In this document: piece by piece, positions 1 through 8,097 of the stretch
Position numbering within the stretch: position 1 is the stretch's first letter
Layout: each line of letters begins with the position of its first letter
Assembly (NCBI GenBank): GCA_964515395.1
Contig: CAZERC010000015.1
Location: forward strand, 1 to 43,858
Source: UBA1876 sp964515395
Lineage (GTDB): Bacteria > Synergistota > Synergistia > Synergistales > Thermovirgaceae
Direction of reading: 5' to 3'
DNA: 43,858 nt
Notes under the pieces: model-generated
Seen by the model: the letters and a program-made list of their open reading frames with translations, nothing else
Databases searched by the model: none
What the model was told of the DNA's origin: nothing
Translations under genes and position numbers: made by a program

Positions 1-1034
1 AAGAGCTTCCCCACCAGCAGGAAAAGATACAGGTGCAGGATATAAAAGAAAAAGGGGCATTTCCCGAAGACCGGCAGGGGGTTTTTGCTGTCGCTCCAGA
101 ATTGCCCGGCCCGGGCGAAAGCTGAAACGGCCAGAAGCGCAACGCCGGAAAAAAGAAGCATGTAGGCGATACTGGGCGGATATTTGGTCACCGCCAGGAA
201 GGCGATAACGCCTTCGCCTTCGACGGGATGGGTGTTCCCGAAGCCGCCGAAAAGGCGAAGCAAGACAAAGGCTGCCACGAGGGCTGCTCCTGCGAAAGGA
301 AGCACACGCTCCGTTTTGACGCGCTCGGCCTGGAGACGGCGCGCGAGCACCATGCCGAAGAGGACGAAGACAAACCAGGGGAGCACCGGGTAGAGGACGA
401 AGACGCGAAGGTCTTCTGTTTTGAGCCCCGAGGGGATGAAGGAGAACATCGCAGGCAGGCTGACGGATTCCATGGGTTCGGGAAAGCCCATGTGGATGCG
501 GACGAGCCATTGGGTTGCGATAGCCAGAACCGCTCCGAGGGCGGCCAGAACTCTCGCGGGAGCCCGCAGCAACAAGGACCCGAAGGCCATGGACCCGGCG
601 AGGGAGTAGAGCACGCCGAATTCGAGGGTGACGGCGGGGTTTTCGGTCTGCGAGGGATAGGCCAGGGACCAGACGAGATTCTCCAGGGCCAGCATGATGA
701 CCACCAGGACGGCTGCGCGGATCCAGTAGTGACGGATGATCCTTGCCTCACTCCACCCGGCTTCGCGCCTGCTTTTGGCGAAAAAGACCATTCCCGCCCC
801 CATGATGAGGGCGAATCCGGGGGCGCAGCTGTGGGTGACAAACCGGGTGAAGAAGGCCTGGAGCGTGCCGTAGTCGGGAACAGGCATGGCCCAGAATTCG
901 AAAAAACCTTTGTGGCACACCAGACCAATGGTGTGATCCAGGGCCATGAGCATCATGATGAGTCCGCGCGTGGCGTCCAGCTCCGGAAGGCGCCTGCTCC
1001 CCGAAGGCGTTGTGCCTGCTTGTGTCAGTGCCAT
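1..1034 (-). CDS. HGSNAT/DUF1624-type membrane acyltransferase, C-terminus beyond window
   Basis: The minus strand is open from the ATG at 1034 to the window edge, giving about 344 residues with no stop. The N-terminus reads RLPELDATRGLIMMLMALDH, the signature opening of the heparan-alpha-glucosaminide N-acetyltransferase catalytic family (DUF1624), followed by many hydrophobic helices (e.g. AAVLVVIMLALENLVW, FVFVLFGMVLARRL) and a late CPFFFYILHLYLFLLVG stretch typical of the last helices. Members are polytopic inner-membrane proteins thought to move acyl groups across the membrane; the substrate is unknown here. An AAGGGAGA ribosome site lies about 6 nt before the ATG. The gene is read away from panB; its end is outside the window. 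Family assignment is from remembered motifs. Confidence 0.85.
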   Translation of the reverse strand, partial: MALTQAGTTPSGSRRLPELDATRGLIMMLMALDHTIGLVCHKGFFEFWAMPVPDYGTLQAFFTRFVTHSCAPGFALIMGAGMVFFAKSRREAGWSEARIIRHYWIRAAVLVVIMLALENLVWSLAYPSQTENPAVTLEFGVLYSLAGSMAFGSLLLRAPARVLAALGAVLAIATQWLVRIHMGFPEPMESVSLPAMFSFIPSGLKTEDLRVFVLYPVLPWFVFVLFGMVLARRLQAERVKTERVLPFAGAALVAAFVLLRLFGGFGNTHPVEGEGVIAFLAVTKYPPSIAYMLLFSGVALLAVSAFARAGQFWSDSKNPLPVFGKCPFFFYILHLYLFLLVGKL

Positions 1035-1065
1035 GGAATTCTCCCTTGCGGTTCTTTTTTGAAGG

Positions 1066-1203
1066 TCACGCCAGAAACCCGATGCTTTCAAGGGGCCTGT
1101 TGATGCCTTCGGTCTTGGCGAAAGGTGACAGGATCAGCTTCTCGAAAGCCCCGACGCCCTTGAATCGGCTCCGGCCTTTTCCCTTGCCTCCGATTTCGAT
1201 CAC
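1066..1203 (-). CDS. possible 45-aa ORF upstream of the acyltransferase
   Basis: A GTG at 1203 opens a 45-codon frame ending at 1066, 31 nt before the acyltransferase ATG and on the same strand. The product starts MIEIGGKGKGRSRFKGVGAF and is basic with good codon composition. The only Shine-Dalgarno-like GGGAG abuts the GTG with no spacer, which argues against efficient translation from it, and I recognise no family. It could be a gene remnant or a leader ORF. The frame stays open upstream to beyond 1250 but without a usual start codon, which also fits a decayed gene. Confidence 0.25.
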   Translation of the reverse strand: MIEIGGKGKGRSRFKGVGAFEKLILSPFAKTEGINRPLESIGFLA

Positions 1204-1222
1204 CTCCCATATCAGTACGTAA

Positions 1223-1234
1223 CGTAATTTTACG
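1223..1234. promoter_or_regulatory. small palindrome in divergent intergenic region
   Basis: CGTAA-TT-TTACG is a perfect inverted repeat in the AT-rich part of the space between the leftward acyltransferase and rightward panB. The neighbouring TACGTAACGTA repeats the same half-site. It could be an operator, but no regulator is assigned. Confidence 0.3.
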
Positions 1235-1295
1235 AAATGATATGCATTTTGAAAAATGAATGTACGATCATTGCGTCTGCATCCCCCTGGTCAAC

Positions 1296-1324
1296 TTGAA
1301 AAACCGGCACCGCGGGTATATGCT
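1296..1324 (+). promoter_or_regulatory. candidate sigma-70 promoter for panBE
   Basis: TTGAAA and TATGCT are separated by 17 nt, about 97 nt before the panB start. The -35 matches five of six consensus bases; the -10 is moderate. Confidence 0.4.
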
Positions 1325-1420
1325 CTCGATTAAATATCGCAAACGGTCAAGCAAATGAGCAAACCAGTCGGATACGAAGGTGAGCAGAAGGCAAGGGCTC
1401 AAAAAGGAGTGGATAGCCAT

Positions 1421-2251
1421 ATGGCAAAAGTCACGATCCCGGCACTGAAGAAGATGAAAGAAGAGGGCCGCAAGATTACCATGGTGACGGCATACGACTT
1501 TACCCAGGCTTCCCTGGCGGAGAAGGCCGGAATCGATGTCATTCTGGTCGGCGATTCTCTTGCGATGACGATCCTCGGCCATGAGGGGACCATCGCCCTG
1601 ACGACGGAGGAGATGATCGCCCATATCAAGCCCGTGGTAAAGGGGGCTCCCACACCGCATGTTATCGGGGACATGGTCTTCGGGTCCTATAACGAGAGCC
1701 TGCCCCAGGCCATCCACAACGCCAGCCGCCTGATGAAGGAGGGCGGTTGCGACGGCGTCAAGCTGGAAGGCGGGAGGCCCGACGTGGTGAAGGCCATCGT
1801 GGACGCGGGGATTCCCGTCCAGGGGCACATCGGTCTCACCCCCCAGACGGCGTCAATGCTCGGCGGGTTCAAGGTCCAGGGGAAGAGCCTTGACGCCGCG
1901 AAGAAGCTCATCGACGATGCGGTAGCCATTGAAGAGGCCGGGGCTTATTCCATCGTGGTCGAATGTGTTCCTGAAGAAGTGGCCCGGGCCATCACCGAGG
2001 CGGTGACGATTCCGACCATCGGTATCGGTGCCGGCCGGTACTGCGACGGTCAGGTCCTGGTCTATCACGACATGCTCGGCATGTTCGACAGGTTCGTGCC
2101 GAAGTTCGTCAAACAATATGCCAGAATCGGCGATGAAATCGTGAATGCTCTCAAGCAATACAAGGAAGAGGTCGTTGCGGGAGACTTTCCCGAAGAGCGG
2201 CATGCCTTCGGCGGGCTGAGCAAAGAGGATATGGACAGTCTGAAGGACTGA
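1421..2251 (+). CDS. panB: ketopantoate hydroxymethyltransferase PanB
   Basis: 276 aa. It transfers a hydroxymethyl group from 5,10-methylene-THF to alpha-ketoisovalerate to give ketopantoate, the first committed step of pantothenate/CoA synthesis, in the cytosol. The sequence shows the family's metal site: VGDSLAMT (Asp45) and GDMVFGSY (Asp84), numbering that coincides with the classical enzyme, then VKLEGG and VECVP. The start at 1421 is chosen because GGAG lies 11 nt upstream and MAKVTIPALKKMK is a normal N-terminus; an upstream in-frame ATG at 1355 would add 22 atypical residues. The end fits the usual ~265-280 aa. panE follows after 19 nt, so the two are one operon. Confidence 0.96.
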   Translation: MAKVTIPALKKMKEEGRKITMVTAYDFTQASLAEKAGIDVILVGDSLAMTILGHEGTIALTTEEMIAHIKPVVKGAPTPHVIGDMVFGSYNESLPQAIHNASRLMKEGGCDGVKLEGGRPDVVKAIVDAGIPVQGHIGLTPQTASMLGGFKVQGKSLDAAKKLIDDAVAIEEAGAYSIVVECVPEEVARAITEAVTIPTIGIGAGRYCDGQVLVYHDMLGMFDRFVPKFVKQYARIGDEIVNALKQYKEEVVAGDFPEERHAFGGLSKEDMDSLKD

Positions 2252-2270
2252 AAAGGGTGGAGGTTTCCGG

Positions 2271-3185
2271 ATGAAGATAGCCGTGCTCGGTTCTGGAGCA
2301 ATGGGGTGCCTTTACGGCGGAATGCTTTCGGAGGCCGGGTTTGATGTGACCTTGATCGATATATGGAAGGAACATGTGGAGGCCGTCAATACCAGGGGGC
2401 TTCGCATTGAAGGCCTCTCGGACGACAGGGTCATAAAAGACATCCCCGCCGTTACGGATTTTTCGACCCTTGGGAACGTGGACCTTCTCATGGTTTTCGT
2501 AAAGGCGACGGTCACCGGCGAAGCTATGGAAAAAGCCAGGGAGTTGGTGGGCGATGATACGGTGGTCCTGACCCTGCAGAATGGCCTGGGAAATATCGAG
2601 AAGATCTCTGCAGCAGTGGGGAAGGACAAGGTCATCGCCGGCACGACGGGTCACGGTTCTGCATTGATGGGCCCCGGGCACATCCGTCACGCCGGTTCCG
2701 GCGACACCATCCTCGGGGAGCTTGACGGCTCAAAAACCAAAAGGCTCGAGGAGATAGCGGACATCTTCCGGAAGGCCGGATTCAGCGTCAAACTGTCGTC
2801 CAACGTGGTCGGTTTGATCTGGGACAAACTGCTGGTAAACGTCGGAATCAATGCCCTCACAGCCCTGACGGGATTGAAAAACGGCGGGCTGCTGACATTT
2901 GGGGAGACCGAGGAACTCCTCGAAGCCCTTGTGAACGAGGCATGGGAAGTGGCCAGGTGCAAGGGGATCGAACTGGGCTGTGATCCGGTGGAGCACGCAA
3001 AGGATGTCTGCAGACTGACGAAGGAAAACATTTCATCCATGTTGCAGGATGTTACCAAAAGGAGACCGACCGAAATCGATGTCATCAACGGCGCCGTTGT
3101 GGAGGAAGGCGAAGCACTGGGTGTTTCGACGCCGGCCAACAGGGTCGTGACGAAGCTGGTCAAGGTCAGGGAAAGGATGTACTGA
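2271..3185 (+). CDS. panE: 2-dehydropantoate 2-reductase (ketopantoate reductase)
   Basis: 304 aa. It reduces ketopantoate to pantoate with NADPH, using the product of the upstream panB. The N-terminal Rossmann motif is VLGSGAMGCLYGG (Gly7, Gly9, Gly12), followed by VFVKATVT and TLQNGLGNIE, both typical of the NADP-binding half. The C-terminal helical domain contains NVVGLIWDKLLVNVGINALTAL, carrying the conserved lysine/asparagine region of the active site. GGAGG lies 7 nt before the ATG. Length is normal. The 3-aminopropionate-joining ligase PanC is not in the window. Confidence 0.93.
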   Translation: MKIAVLGSGAMGCLYGGMLSEAGFDVTLIDIWKEHVEAVNTRGLRIEGLSDDRVIKDIPAVTDFSTLGNVDLLMVFVKATVTGEAMEKARELVGDDTVVLTLQNGLGNIEKISAAVGKDKVIAGTTGHGSALMGPGHIRHAGSGDTILGELDGSKTKRLEEIADIFRKAGFSVKLSSNVVGLIWDKLLVNVGINALTALTGLKNGGLLTFGETEELLEALVNEAWEVARCKGIELGCDPVEHAKDVCRLTKENISSMLQDVTKRRPTEIDVINGAVVEEGEALGVSTPANRVVTKLVKVRERMY

Positions 3186-3350
3186 CTCCCGGGCCCGCTA
3201 AATTGAGTCATCAAATTTCCCCGGAAAACGTCCATGGTCTTGTTGGGGGAAAACAATCCACCAAAGCGGCTTGTATGTGACATATTATTCAGATTGGAAT
3301 ACCCCTAATTCGTGATGGGCCATTCACCTGAACTGCGCCAGGGAGGTTTC

Positions 3351-4100
3351 ATGATGAAAGAACAGGGACGATATTTTCTCAAGGACAGGATACGGAAAAA
3401 GGTGGATTTTACAAAGACGGACCAGTACCGGGGGGTGAAGCCGCCGCCGGTACAGAAACCATGTCCTGAGGATCGCGAAAGGATAGTTCTTCCCGAGCCG
3501 GAGGAACCGGGCGGGACGCTTCTGAGGGAGGCCATGGCCAAAAGGGCTTCCCGGAGGAACTTCAGCTGGGATCCCCTTTCGATGGAGGAGCTGTCCTTTC
3601 TCCTGTGGGCGACACAGGGGATGAAGGAAAAGCCCGACGGAGGACATGCCAAACGTGTGGTCCCCTCCGCCGGTTGCCGTCACGCCCTTGAAACCTATCT
3701 TGCCGTCTTCAGGGTGTCGGGGCTCCCGAAAGGCGTTTACCGGTATCTTCCCCTCGAGCACGCCCTCGTGGAGGTGTCCAGGCCGGAAGCGGTGGAAACC
3801 CTGACGGCCCGGGCGGCGCTTGGTCAGGCCTTCGCCGGGGCGGGTGCCGTGACCTTTCTGTGGACCGCCGTTCCCTATCGAATGGAGTGGCGCTATGGCG
3901 ACGCCTCCTACAAGGTGATCGCCCTCGATGCGGGCCATGTCTGCCAGAACCTTTACCTGGCATGCGAAGCCGTGTCCGCCGGAGCCTGCGCCATAGCGGC
4001 CTACGACCAAAAGTTGGCCGACCGGCTGGTGGGAGTCGACGGCGAGGAGGAGTTTGTCCTTTACATGGCGGCCGTGGGGAAGGTCAAACACGCCCGATGA
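3351..4100 (+). CDS. SagB/ThcOx-type nitroreductase family oxidoreductase
   Basis: 249 aa. An FMN-dependent nitroreductase-fold protein of the SagB-type dehydrogenase group. Visible family landmarks are EAMAKRASRRNF near residue 65 (FMN phosphate-binding arginines), LSFLLWATQGM, VVPSAGCRHALETYLAVFRV, GVYRYLP, and the C-terminal IALDAGHVCQNLYLACEAV with CAIAAYDQ. In other bacteria such proteins oxidise azolines in peptide toxins, but most genomic copies stand alone and have unknown substrates; no cyclodehydratase or precursor peptide is nearby. GGGAGG sits 5 nt before ATG 3351. The next codon is also ATG. A start at 3312 in the same frame is possible but has no ribosome site. Confidence 0.85.
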   Translation: MMKEQGRYFLKDRIRKKVDFTKTDQYRGVKPPPVQKPCPEDRERIVLPEPEEPGGTLLREAMAKRASRRNFSWDPLSMEELSFLLWATQGMKEKPDGGHAKRVVPSAGCRHALETYLAVFRVSGLPKGVYRYLPLEHALVEVSRPEAVETLTARAALGQAFAGAGAVTFLWTAVPYRMEWRYGDASYKVIALDAGHVCQNLYLACEAVSAGACAIAAYDQKLADRLVGVDGEEEFVLYMAAVGKVKHAR

Positions 4101-4121
4101 CACCGGGAGGCCCTCCATGGC

Positions 4122-4358
4122 ATGTACGCCTTCGCGCCTTCCGAAAGCCCGAAGAATGTCAAGGCCATTCTGGAGGTTCTTGTCGAAGCCGAGCGGTGTG
4201 CCGTACGCGTGCAGCCGGCTTCGCGCTTGGGTACTTCCGGGCGCGGGGATTTTTTTGCGTGCTCCCTTGTTCTTTCCAATACCAATGATGAAACGGAAAT
4301 GGGCTTGATGCCGTGGTATAACCGGTACAGGTCCAGGCACCGACGGGTGCCTGGCTGA
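4122..4358 (+). CDS. possible 78-aa hypothetical protein
   Basis: An open frame in the 288-nt gap between the nitroreductase and the EamA transporter. The product opens MYAFAPSESPKNVKAILEVL and looks protein-like, with G/C-rich third positions in its first half; I recognise no domain. GGGAGG lies 11 nt upstream, but an out-of-frame ATG at 4117 has better spacing to it. Its last codons fall in a perfect 9-bp hairpin (4333-4354). It may be a real short gene, a remnant, or chance. Confidence 0.3.
   Translation: MYAFAPSESPKNVKAILEVLVEAERCAVRVQPASRLGTSGRGDFFACSLVLSNTNDETEMGLMPWYNRYRSRHRRVPG
4333..4354 (+). terminator. hairpin before EamA gene, no T-tract
   Basis: CCAGGCACC-GACG-GGTGCCTGG is a perfect 9-bp stem with a 4-nt loop. 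It lacks a run of T, so it is a weak terminator or a 5' mRNA structure upstream of the transporter start. Confidence 0.35.
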
Positions 4359-4388
4359 AACCTCTTTTGCGGGAGTGAAGCCCCTCTC

Positions 4389-5249
4389 ATGACGTTCTTT
4401 GCCTTGATGTTGCTTCTGGCTTCGGCCTTCCTGCATGCCGGATGGAACCTGGTGGCCAAAAGGGTGGCCGGCGGGGCGGCCTTCACCTGGCTTTTCTCGG
4501 TAATGGCCGTGTTCCTGGTTGCCCCGGTGGTAGTGGCCGGGGATCTTTTGCAACAGATCCCCTGGAACGGCCCTCTTGTTGCAGCCGTTCTCGGGAGCGG
4601 CTTCGTAGAGGTATTGTACTATCTTCTCCTCCAGAAGGGATACCGTTTCGGGGACCTCTCTGTGGTCTACCCTGTTGCCAGGGGCACAGGTCCGGTGCTT
4701 GCGACCTCGTTGGCCCTGGTCCTGCTGGGTGAAAACCCTTCACCCCTGAACTTGTTCGGCACAGCCTGCGTCGTCACGGGAATCTTTATGATAGCCGGGG
4801 GCATGCAGCTCTTCCGGCGCATCCGGACCGACAGGGGCCTGTCCCTGGGCCTGGCGACCGGAGCCTGCATCGCCGGCTATTCCACCATAGACAAGTTTGC
4901 CGTCGGTGTGGCGCGCGTCCACCCGGTGGTGTATTTCTGGCTGGTTCTTGTCGTGCAGGTGCTTTTTCTGACGCCGTGGGCGTTCCGTGAGCGGGGAGGT
5001 GTCGGTGCCCGGCTGAAGGTGAACGGAAAGTCGGCCCTCGCCATAGCGCTTCTCTCCACGGCTTCATATGTGGCCGTGCTCTACGCCCTGAGGATTTCCC
5101 CCCTATCGATAATAGCGCCGGCCCGGGAGGCGGGCATCGTCATCGGGGTGTTTCTCGGGACCACTGTGCTGGGCGAGGGCGGCCGGAGCCGTCGACTCAT
5201 TGGTTCAACCGTTGTCCTGGCGGGCCTGGGGTTTCTCTCGCTGGGGTAG
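4389..5249 (+). CDS. EamA/DMT-superfamily transporter
   Basis: 286 aa, about ten predicted membrane helices arranged as two five-helix EamA repeats, the usual architecture and length. Landmarks are FLHAGWNLVAKRVA in helix 1, the family stretch LSVVYPVARGTGPVLATSLALVLLGE closing the first half, and the corresponding ISPLSIIAPAREAGIVIGVFLGTTVLGEGG in the second half. DMT members are cytoplasmic-membrane exporters or importers of small metabolites (amino acids, purines, sugars); the substrate cannot be told from sequence. GGGAGTG lies about 10 nt before the ATG. No terminator separates it clearly from the nitroreductase, so weak co-transcription is possible. Confidence 0.88.
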   Translation: MTFFALMLLLASAFLHAGWNLVAKRVAGGAAFTWLFSVMAVFLVAPVVVAGDLLQQIPWNGPLVAAVLGSGFVEVLYYLLLQKGYRFGDLSVVYPVARGTGPVLATSLALVLLGENPSPLNLFGTACVVTGIFMIAGGMQLFRRIRTDRGLSLGLATGACIAGYSTIDKFAVGVARVHPVVYFWLVLVVQVLFLTPWAFRERGGVGARLKVNGKSALAIALLSTASYVAVLYALRISPLSIIAPAREAGIVIGVFLGTTVLGEGGRSRRLIGSTVVLAGLGFLSLG

Positions 5250-5415
5250 AAACTGAAGGCCGCACGATGACCGGTGAGTGGTCTGTTCCCATGGGATCGA
5301 CGGGGTCAAGGTGCGCTGTCTGTATCTGGATCCGCAAGGAGAATCTGCAGCCTCTAAAATCAGATTTTGGCGGCATGTGAGGGAAGAATCTCGTGACAGC
5401 CCTGAACTCCTTTTC

Positions 5416-5444
5416 TTGACGCTTGCAGGATGAAGTGTTATAAG
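5416..5444 (+). promoter_or_regulatory. strong sigma-70 promoter of the attenuated operon
   Basis: TTGACG, 17-nt spacer, TATAAG. It lies 37 nt before the leader-peptide GTG and is the best promoter match in this part of the window. The preceding 165 nt (5250-5415), after the EamA gene, show no convincing gene. Confidence 0.75.
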
Positions 5445-5481
5445 CTTACTCAATAATTGTCGCAAAAAGGAGGACGCCGAA

Positions 5482-5571
5482 GTGCAGAGGGACCGCATGA
5501 ACATGTCGATGAACTGGTTTGGCTTTTACTATTACGGCGGCGTGGGACCCCCTCTGCGGTTCGACGCTTAG
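5482..5571 (+). CDS. 29-aa aromatic-rich attenuator leader peptide
   Basis: The GTG at 5482 has AGGAGG 8 nt upstream (5468-5473) and opens a 29-codon frame ending in TAG at 5569-5571. In-frame ATGs occur at 5497, 5503 and 5509. The core reads MNWFGFYYYGG: one Trp, two Phe and three Tyr codons within seven positions (5515-5535). Promoter, strong ribosome site, short peptide with a cluster of related codons, and a rho-independent terminator 18 nt after its stop are the standard parts of ribosome-mediated attenuation (as in trp, phe and his leaders). Stalling when charged aromatic tRNAs are scarce would be expected to favour read-through. The effector is an inference. Confidence 0.75.
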   Translation: MQRDRMNMSMNWFGFYYYGGVGPPLRFDA

Positions 5572-5605
5572 GCGTCCGTGAGCCGACACGAGGCCGGGGT
5601 TCCCG
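5544..5605 (+). promoter_or_regulatory. candidate pause hairpin and antiterminator pairing in leader RNA
   Basis: GACGC-TTAG-GCGTC (5563-5576) forms a hairpin spanning the leader stop codon, and it can extend outward with CGGTTC/GAGCCG. Leader bases GGGACCCC (5544-5551) can pair with GGGGTTCCC in the terminator's 5' arm (5597-5605) with one bulged base, giving a mutually exclusive antiterminator. These pairings were found by eye and no energies were computed. Confidence 0.45.
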
Positions 5606-5636
5606 AAAAGACGGGAACCCCGGCCTCTTTTTTTTT
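5590..5636 (+). terminator. attenuator: rho-independent terminator
   Basis: GAGGCCGGGGTTCCCG and CGGGAACCCCGGCCTC form a perfect 16-bp stem with a 6-nt loop (AAAAGA), followed by nine T (5628-5636). It lies between the leader peptide and the transporter start at 5670, so transcription must read through it to express the operon. Confidence 0.93.
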
Positions 5637-5669
5637 GAATCTGGGGATCATAAAAGGGAGGAATGCAAG

Positions 5670-6854
5670 ATGAGTACTGTTGCGGCGCTTCTGGTGATTG
5701 CAATTGTCTATGCTGCAGGCGATTTCGTGGCCCAGAAGACGAAAGCGGTTTTTTCCATGTTGTTTGTTTCGGGCATCATTTTTATGGTGGGGTTCTGGTT
5801 CGGCATTCCCAAGACGCTTTTCGAGGATTCGGCTATCGTCCCCGTGGCCCTGGCCTTTATTCCCATGCTGATGGTCCACATGGGGACGCTGATGAAACTG
5901 AAAGACCTCAGGGAAGAATGGAAGACGGTCCTTATCGCTTTGGGGGCCATTGTCGCCGCCTCGGCGGCGCTCTTTCTCATCGGGTCTCCACTGATCGGCA
6001 AGGAGTTCGCCGTTCCGGCGGCGGGCCCGATTTCTGGAGGCGTGGTGGCCACCCTTATCATGAGCGAGGCCGCCAAGGCCAAAGGATTGGAGACGGTGCT
6101 CGTCTTTTTGACGTTGCTTCTGGTGCTCCAGAACTTCGTCGGCCTGCCTGTCGCCTCGGTTTGCCTCAACAGGGAGGGGCGGCGTCTCAGGGGACTCTTC
6201 CGTAGTGGAGAGGGAGTCACAGAGGTGAATGAGGGTGAAGAGGTTGTGGAAGAACACGAAAAACCGGCCTTGAGGATTTTCCCGGAAACGCCGAAGGAGC
6301 TCCAGACGCCCTTTATCCTCATCATGAAAGCCATGCTGGTCGGTTGGCTGGCCGTTCTGGTGGCGGGGCTTCTGGGCGACGTCATCAACAAGTTTGTCAT
6401 GGCCCTGGCCTTTGGCATCCTCTTTTACGAAACAGGGTTTCTTGAGAACAAGATCCTGACGAAGGCAAACGCCGAGGGGCTGGCTCTTTTTGCCCTGCTG
6501 GTTCCCATCTTCATGAGCCTGAACAAGGCGACGCCCGACATGGTGATGTCTTTGATCGGTCCCATAGTCGTCGCCTTTGGCATAGCTTTGGTGGGTATCG
6601 TTGCAGTAGCCCTGGTCTCGGCGAAGATATTCAAGTATACCTGGGAAATGAGCCTTGCCATCGGGGTCTGCTGCCTCTTTGGATTTCCCGCCACCTTCAT
6701 TATTTCCAATGAAGTGGCCACCGCATTGGGCGAGACTCCCGAGGAGCGGGAGTTCGTCCTGACGGGAATTCTGCCCAAGATGCTGGTCTCGGGGTTCACC
6801 ACGGTGACCATTGCCTCGGTCTTTTTGGCCGGATTCCTTGCGAATTTGCTGTAG
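5670..6854 (+). CDS. polytopic membrane transporter, GltS-like in appearance
   Basis: 394 aa with about ten or eleven hydrophobic segments. It appears to consist of two similar halves, each ending in a polar, glycine/serine-rich segment inside a helix region: GPISGGVVATLIMSEAAKAKG in the first half and FGFPATFIISNEVATALG in the second. This layout resembles secondary carriers of the glutamate/2-hydroxycarboxylate type, although I cannot assign a named family with confidence. A charged cytoplasmic loop (EGVTEVNEGEEVVEEHEK) joins the halves. GGGAGG lies 8 nt before the ATG; in-frame upstream codons belong to the leader region. It is the first gene after the aromatic-codon attenuator and precedes an M20 hydrolase by 11 nt, which suggests transport of an aromatic amino acid or acylated derivative. 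Confidence 0.72.
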   Translation: MSTVAALLVIAIVYAAGDFVAQKTKAVFSMLFVSGIIFMVGFWFGIPKTLFEDSAIVPVALAFIPMLMVHMGTLMKLKDLREEWKTVLIALGAIVAASAALFLIGSPLIGKEFAVPAAGPISGGVVATLIMSEAAKAKGLETVLVFLTLLLVLQNFVGLPVASVCLNREGRRLRGLFRSGEGVTEVNEGEEVVEEHEKPALRIFPETPKELQTPFILIMKAMLVGWLAVLVAGLLGDVINKFVMALAFGILFYETGFLENKILTKANAEGLALFALLVPIFMSLNKATPDMVMSLIGPIVVAFGIALVGIVAVALVSAKIFKYTWEMSLAIGVCCLFGFPATFIISNEVATALGETPEEREFVLTGILPKMLVSGFTTVTIASVFLAGFLANLL

Positions 6855-6865
6855 CCTGAGGGGTG

Positions 6866-8068
6866 ATGATTTTGGATATGGAAAGGTTTCGCAGTCTTGC
6901 AAAGGATCTTGAAGAGAAAGTCATCGGATTTCGTCATGATTTTCACGCCCATCCGGAACTCTCCTGGAAGGAAGAACGGACCTCGGAAATCATCGAATCC
7001 GTCCTCGGAGAGCTTGGTTTCGAAAACATCCATCGTGGTTTCGGGAGCACAGGATCCGGGGTCATCGCGGACATCGGAGGCGACGGGGAAAGCCCCATGG
7101 TGGCCTTAAGGGCGGATATCGATGCCCTGCCTCTCGACGAGAACGTCGACGAACCCTGGAAATCGACAAACAAAGGGGTCATGCATGCCTGTGGCCACGA
7201 CGCCCATGCGGCGATTCTTTTGGGAGTCGCCCACGTCCTGGCGGCATTGAAGGAGGAACTGCCCGGAAGGGTCCGACTCATATTCCAGCCTGCCGAAGAG
7301 TCGGGGTTTGACTCCGGGGCGAAGCAACTCGTCGAGGAAGGAGCTTTGGAAGGCGTGGATGCCATTTGGGGATTGCACGTCTGGGCGCCGCTGCCGAAAG
7401 GAACGATCGGGTACAGGGCGGGTCCGGTGATGGCTTCCGCCGACATCTGGGAAGTTGAAGTCAAGGGACAGGGAGGCCACGGTTCCAGGCCTCACGAGGC
7501 AATCGACCCTACCATAGCCGCCGCTACGATCGTTACGACGGTGCAGACCATTGTGAGCCGGGAGATCGATCCGCAAGAAGCAGTGGTCCTGAGCGTCGGG
7601 AAAATCGACTGCGGGACTGCGGCAAACATCATACCCGAGACAGCCAGGCTGACCGGAAACGTGCGTACCACGAGCCGGGTCATCAGGGACGAAATGCCCG
7701 GGCGCATCCGGCGGATCGCCGAAGGTGTCGGGTCGGCCGTCAGGTGCGAAACAAAGGTGAATTTTCTGCCCGTGTACCCTGTAACCGTCAACGACGAAAA
7801 AATGGTGGAGCTTTTCGTGGAGACCGCGGAATCTATCATGGGCGAAGAGGCTCTTGAAGAACAGCCCGTCATCCTCGGATCGGAGGATTTCAGCTTCTAC
7901 CAGGAAAAGGTCCCGGGTGCTTTCTTCTTTCTTGGGATGGGAGACTCCGAAAAGGGTACCGATGCCCAGCATCACAGTCCCCTTTTCAAGACCAACGACG
8001 AGGTGCTGGGTGACGGCGTGACCCTTCTTTCCGCCCTTGCCTGGAGGTGGCTGGAACAGGCGAGGTGA
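6866..8068 (+). CDS. M20-family amidohydrolase (hippurate/N-acyl-amino-acid hydrolase type)
   Basis: 400 aa. A dinuclear-metal amidohydrolase that removes acyl groups from N-acyl amino acids; members include hippurate hydrolase and IAA-amino acid hydrolases. Metal-site motifs are HACGHDAHA (about residues 107-115), PAEESGFDSGA with the catalytic Glu pair (about 142-150), GLHVW, and the C-terminal LGSEDFSFY. The dimerisation domain has GQGGHGSRPHEAIDP. ATG 6866 follows GAGGGG closely; GTG 6863 and ATG 6878 are alternatives. It shares the attenuated transcript with the transporter, so uptake or export of N-acyl aromatic amino acids plus deacylation is a reasonable model (inference). Confidence 0.88.
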   Translation: MILDMERFRSLAKDLEEKVIGFRHDFHAHPELSWKEERTSEIIESVLGELGFENIHRGFGSTGSGVIADIGGDGESPMVALRADIDALPLDENVDEPWKSTNKGVMHACGHDAHAAILLGVAHVLAALKEELPGRVRLIFQPAEESGFDSGAKQLVEEGALEGVDAIWGLHVWAPLPKGTIGYRAGPVMASADIWEVEVKGQGGHGSRPHEAIDPTIAAATIVTTVQTIVSREIDPQEAVVLSVGKIDCGTAANIIPETARLTGNVRTTSRVIRDEMPGRIRRIAEGVGSAVRCETKVNFLPVYPVTVNDEKMVELFVETAESIMGEEALEEQPVILGSEDFSFYQEKVPGAFFFLGMGDSEKGTDAQHHSPLFKTNDEVLGDGVTLLSALAWRWLEQAR

Positions 8069-8097
8069 AGACGGAAAGGTCCTTAGGAAAAAAGACA

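Noticed and set aside
188..1103. Frames on either strand at the left end, overlapping the acyltransferase
   Set aside because: The correct minus-strand frame runs off the window and gives a clean membrane acyltransferase; the overlapping frames give Pro/Ser- or Gly/Glu-rich nonsense.
3324..4553. 409-codon minus-strand open frame over the nitroreductase and the EamA start
   Set aside because: Its product is His/Gly/Pro/Arg-rich low-information sequence, while the plus strand carries two well-recognised families with good ribosome sites.
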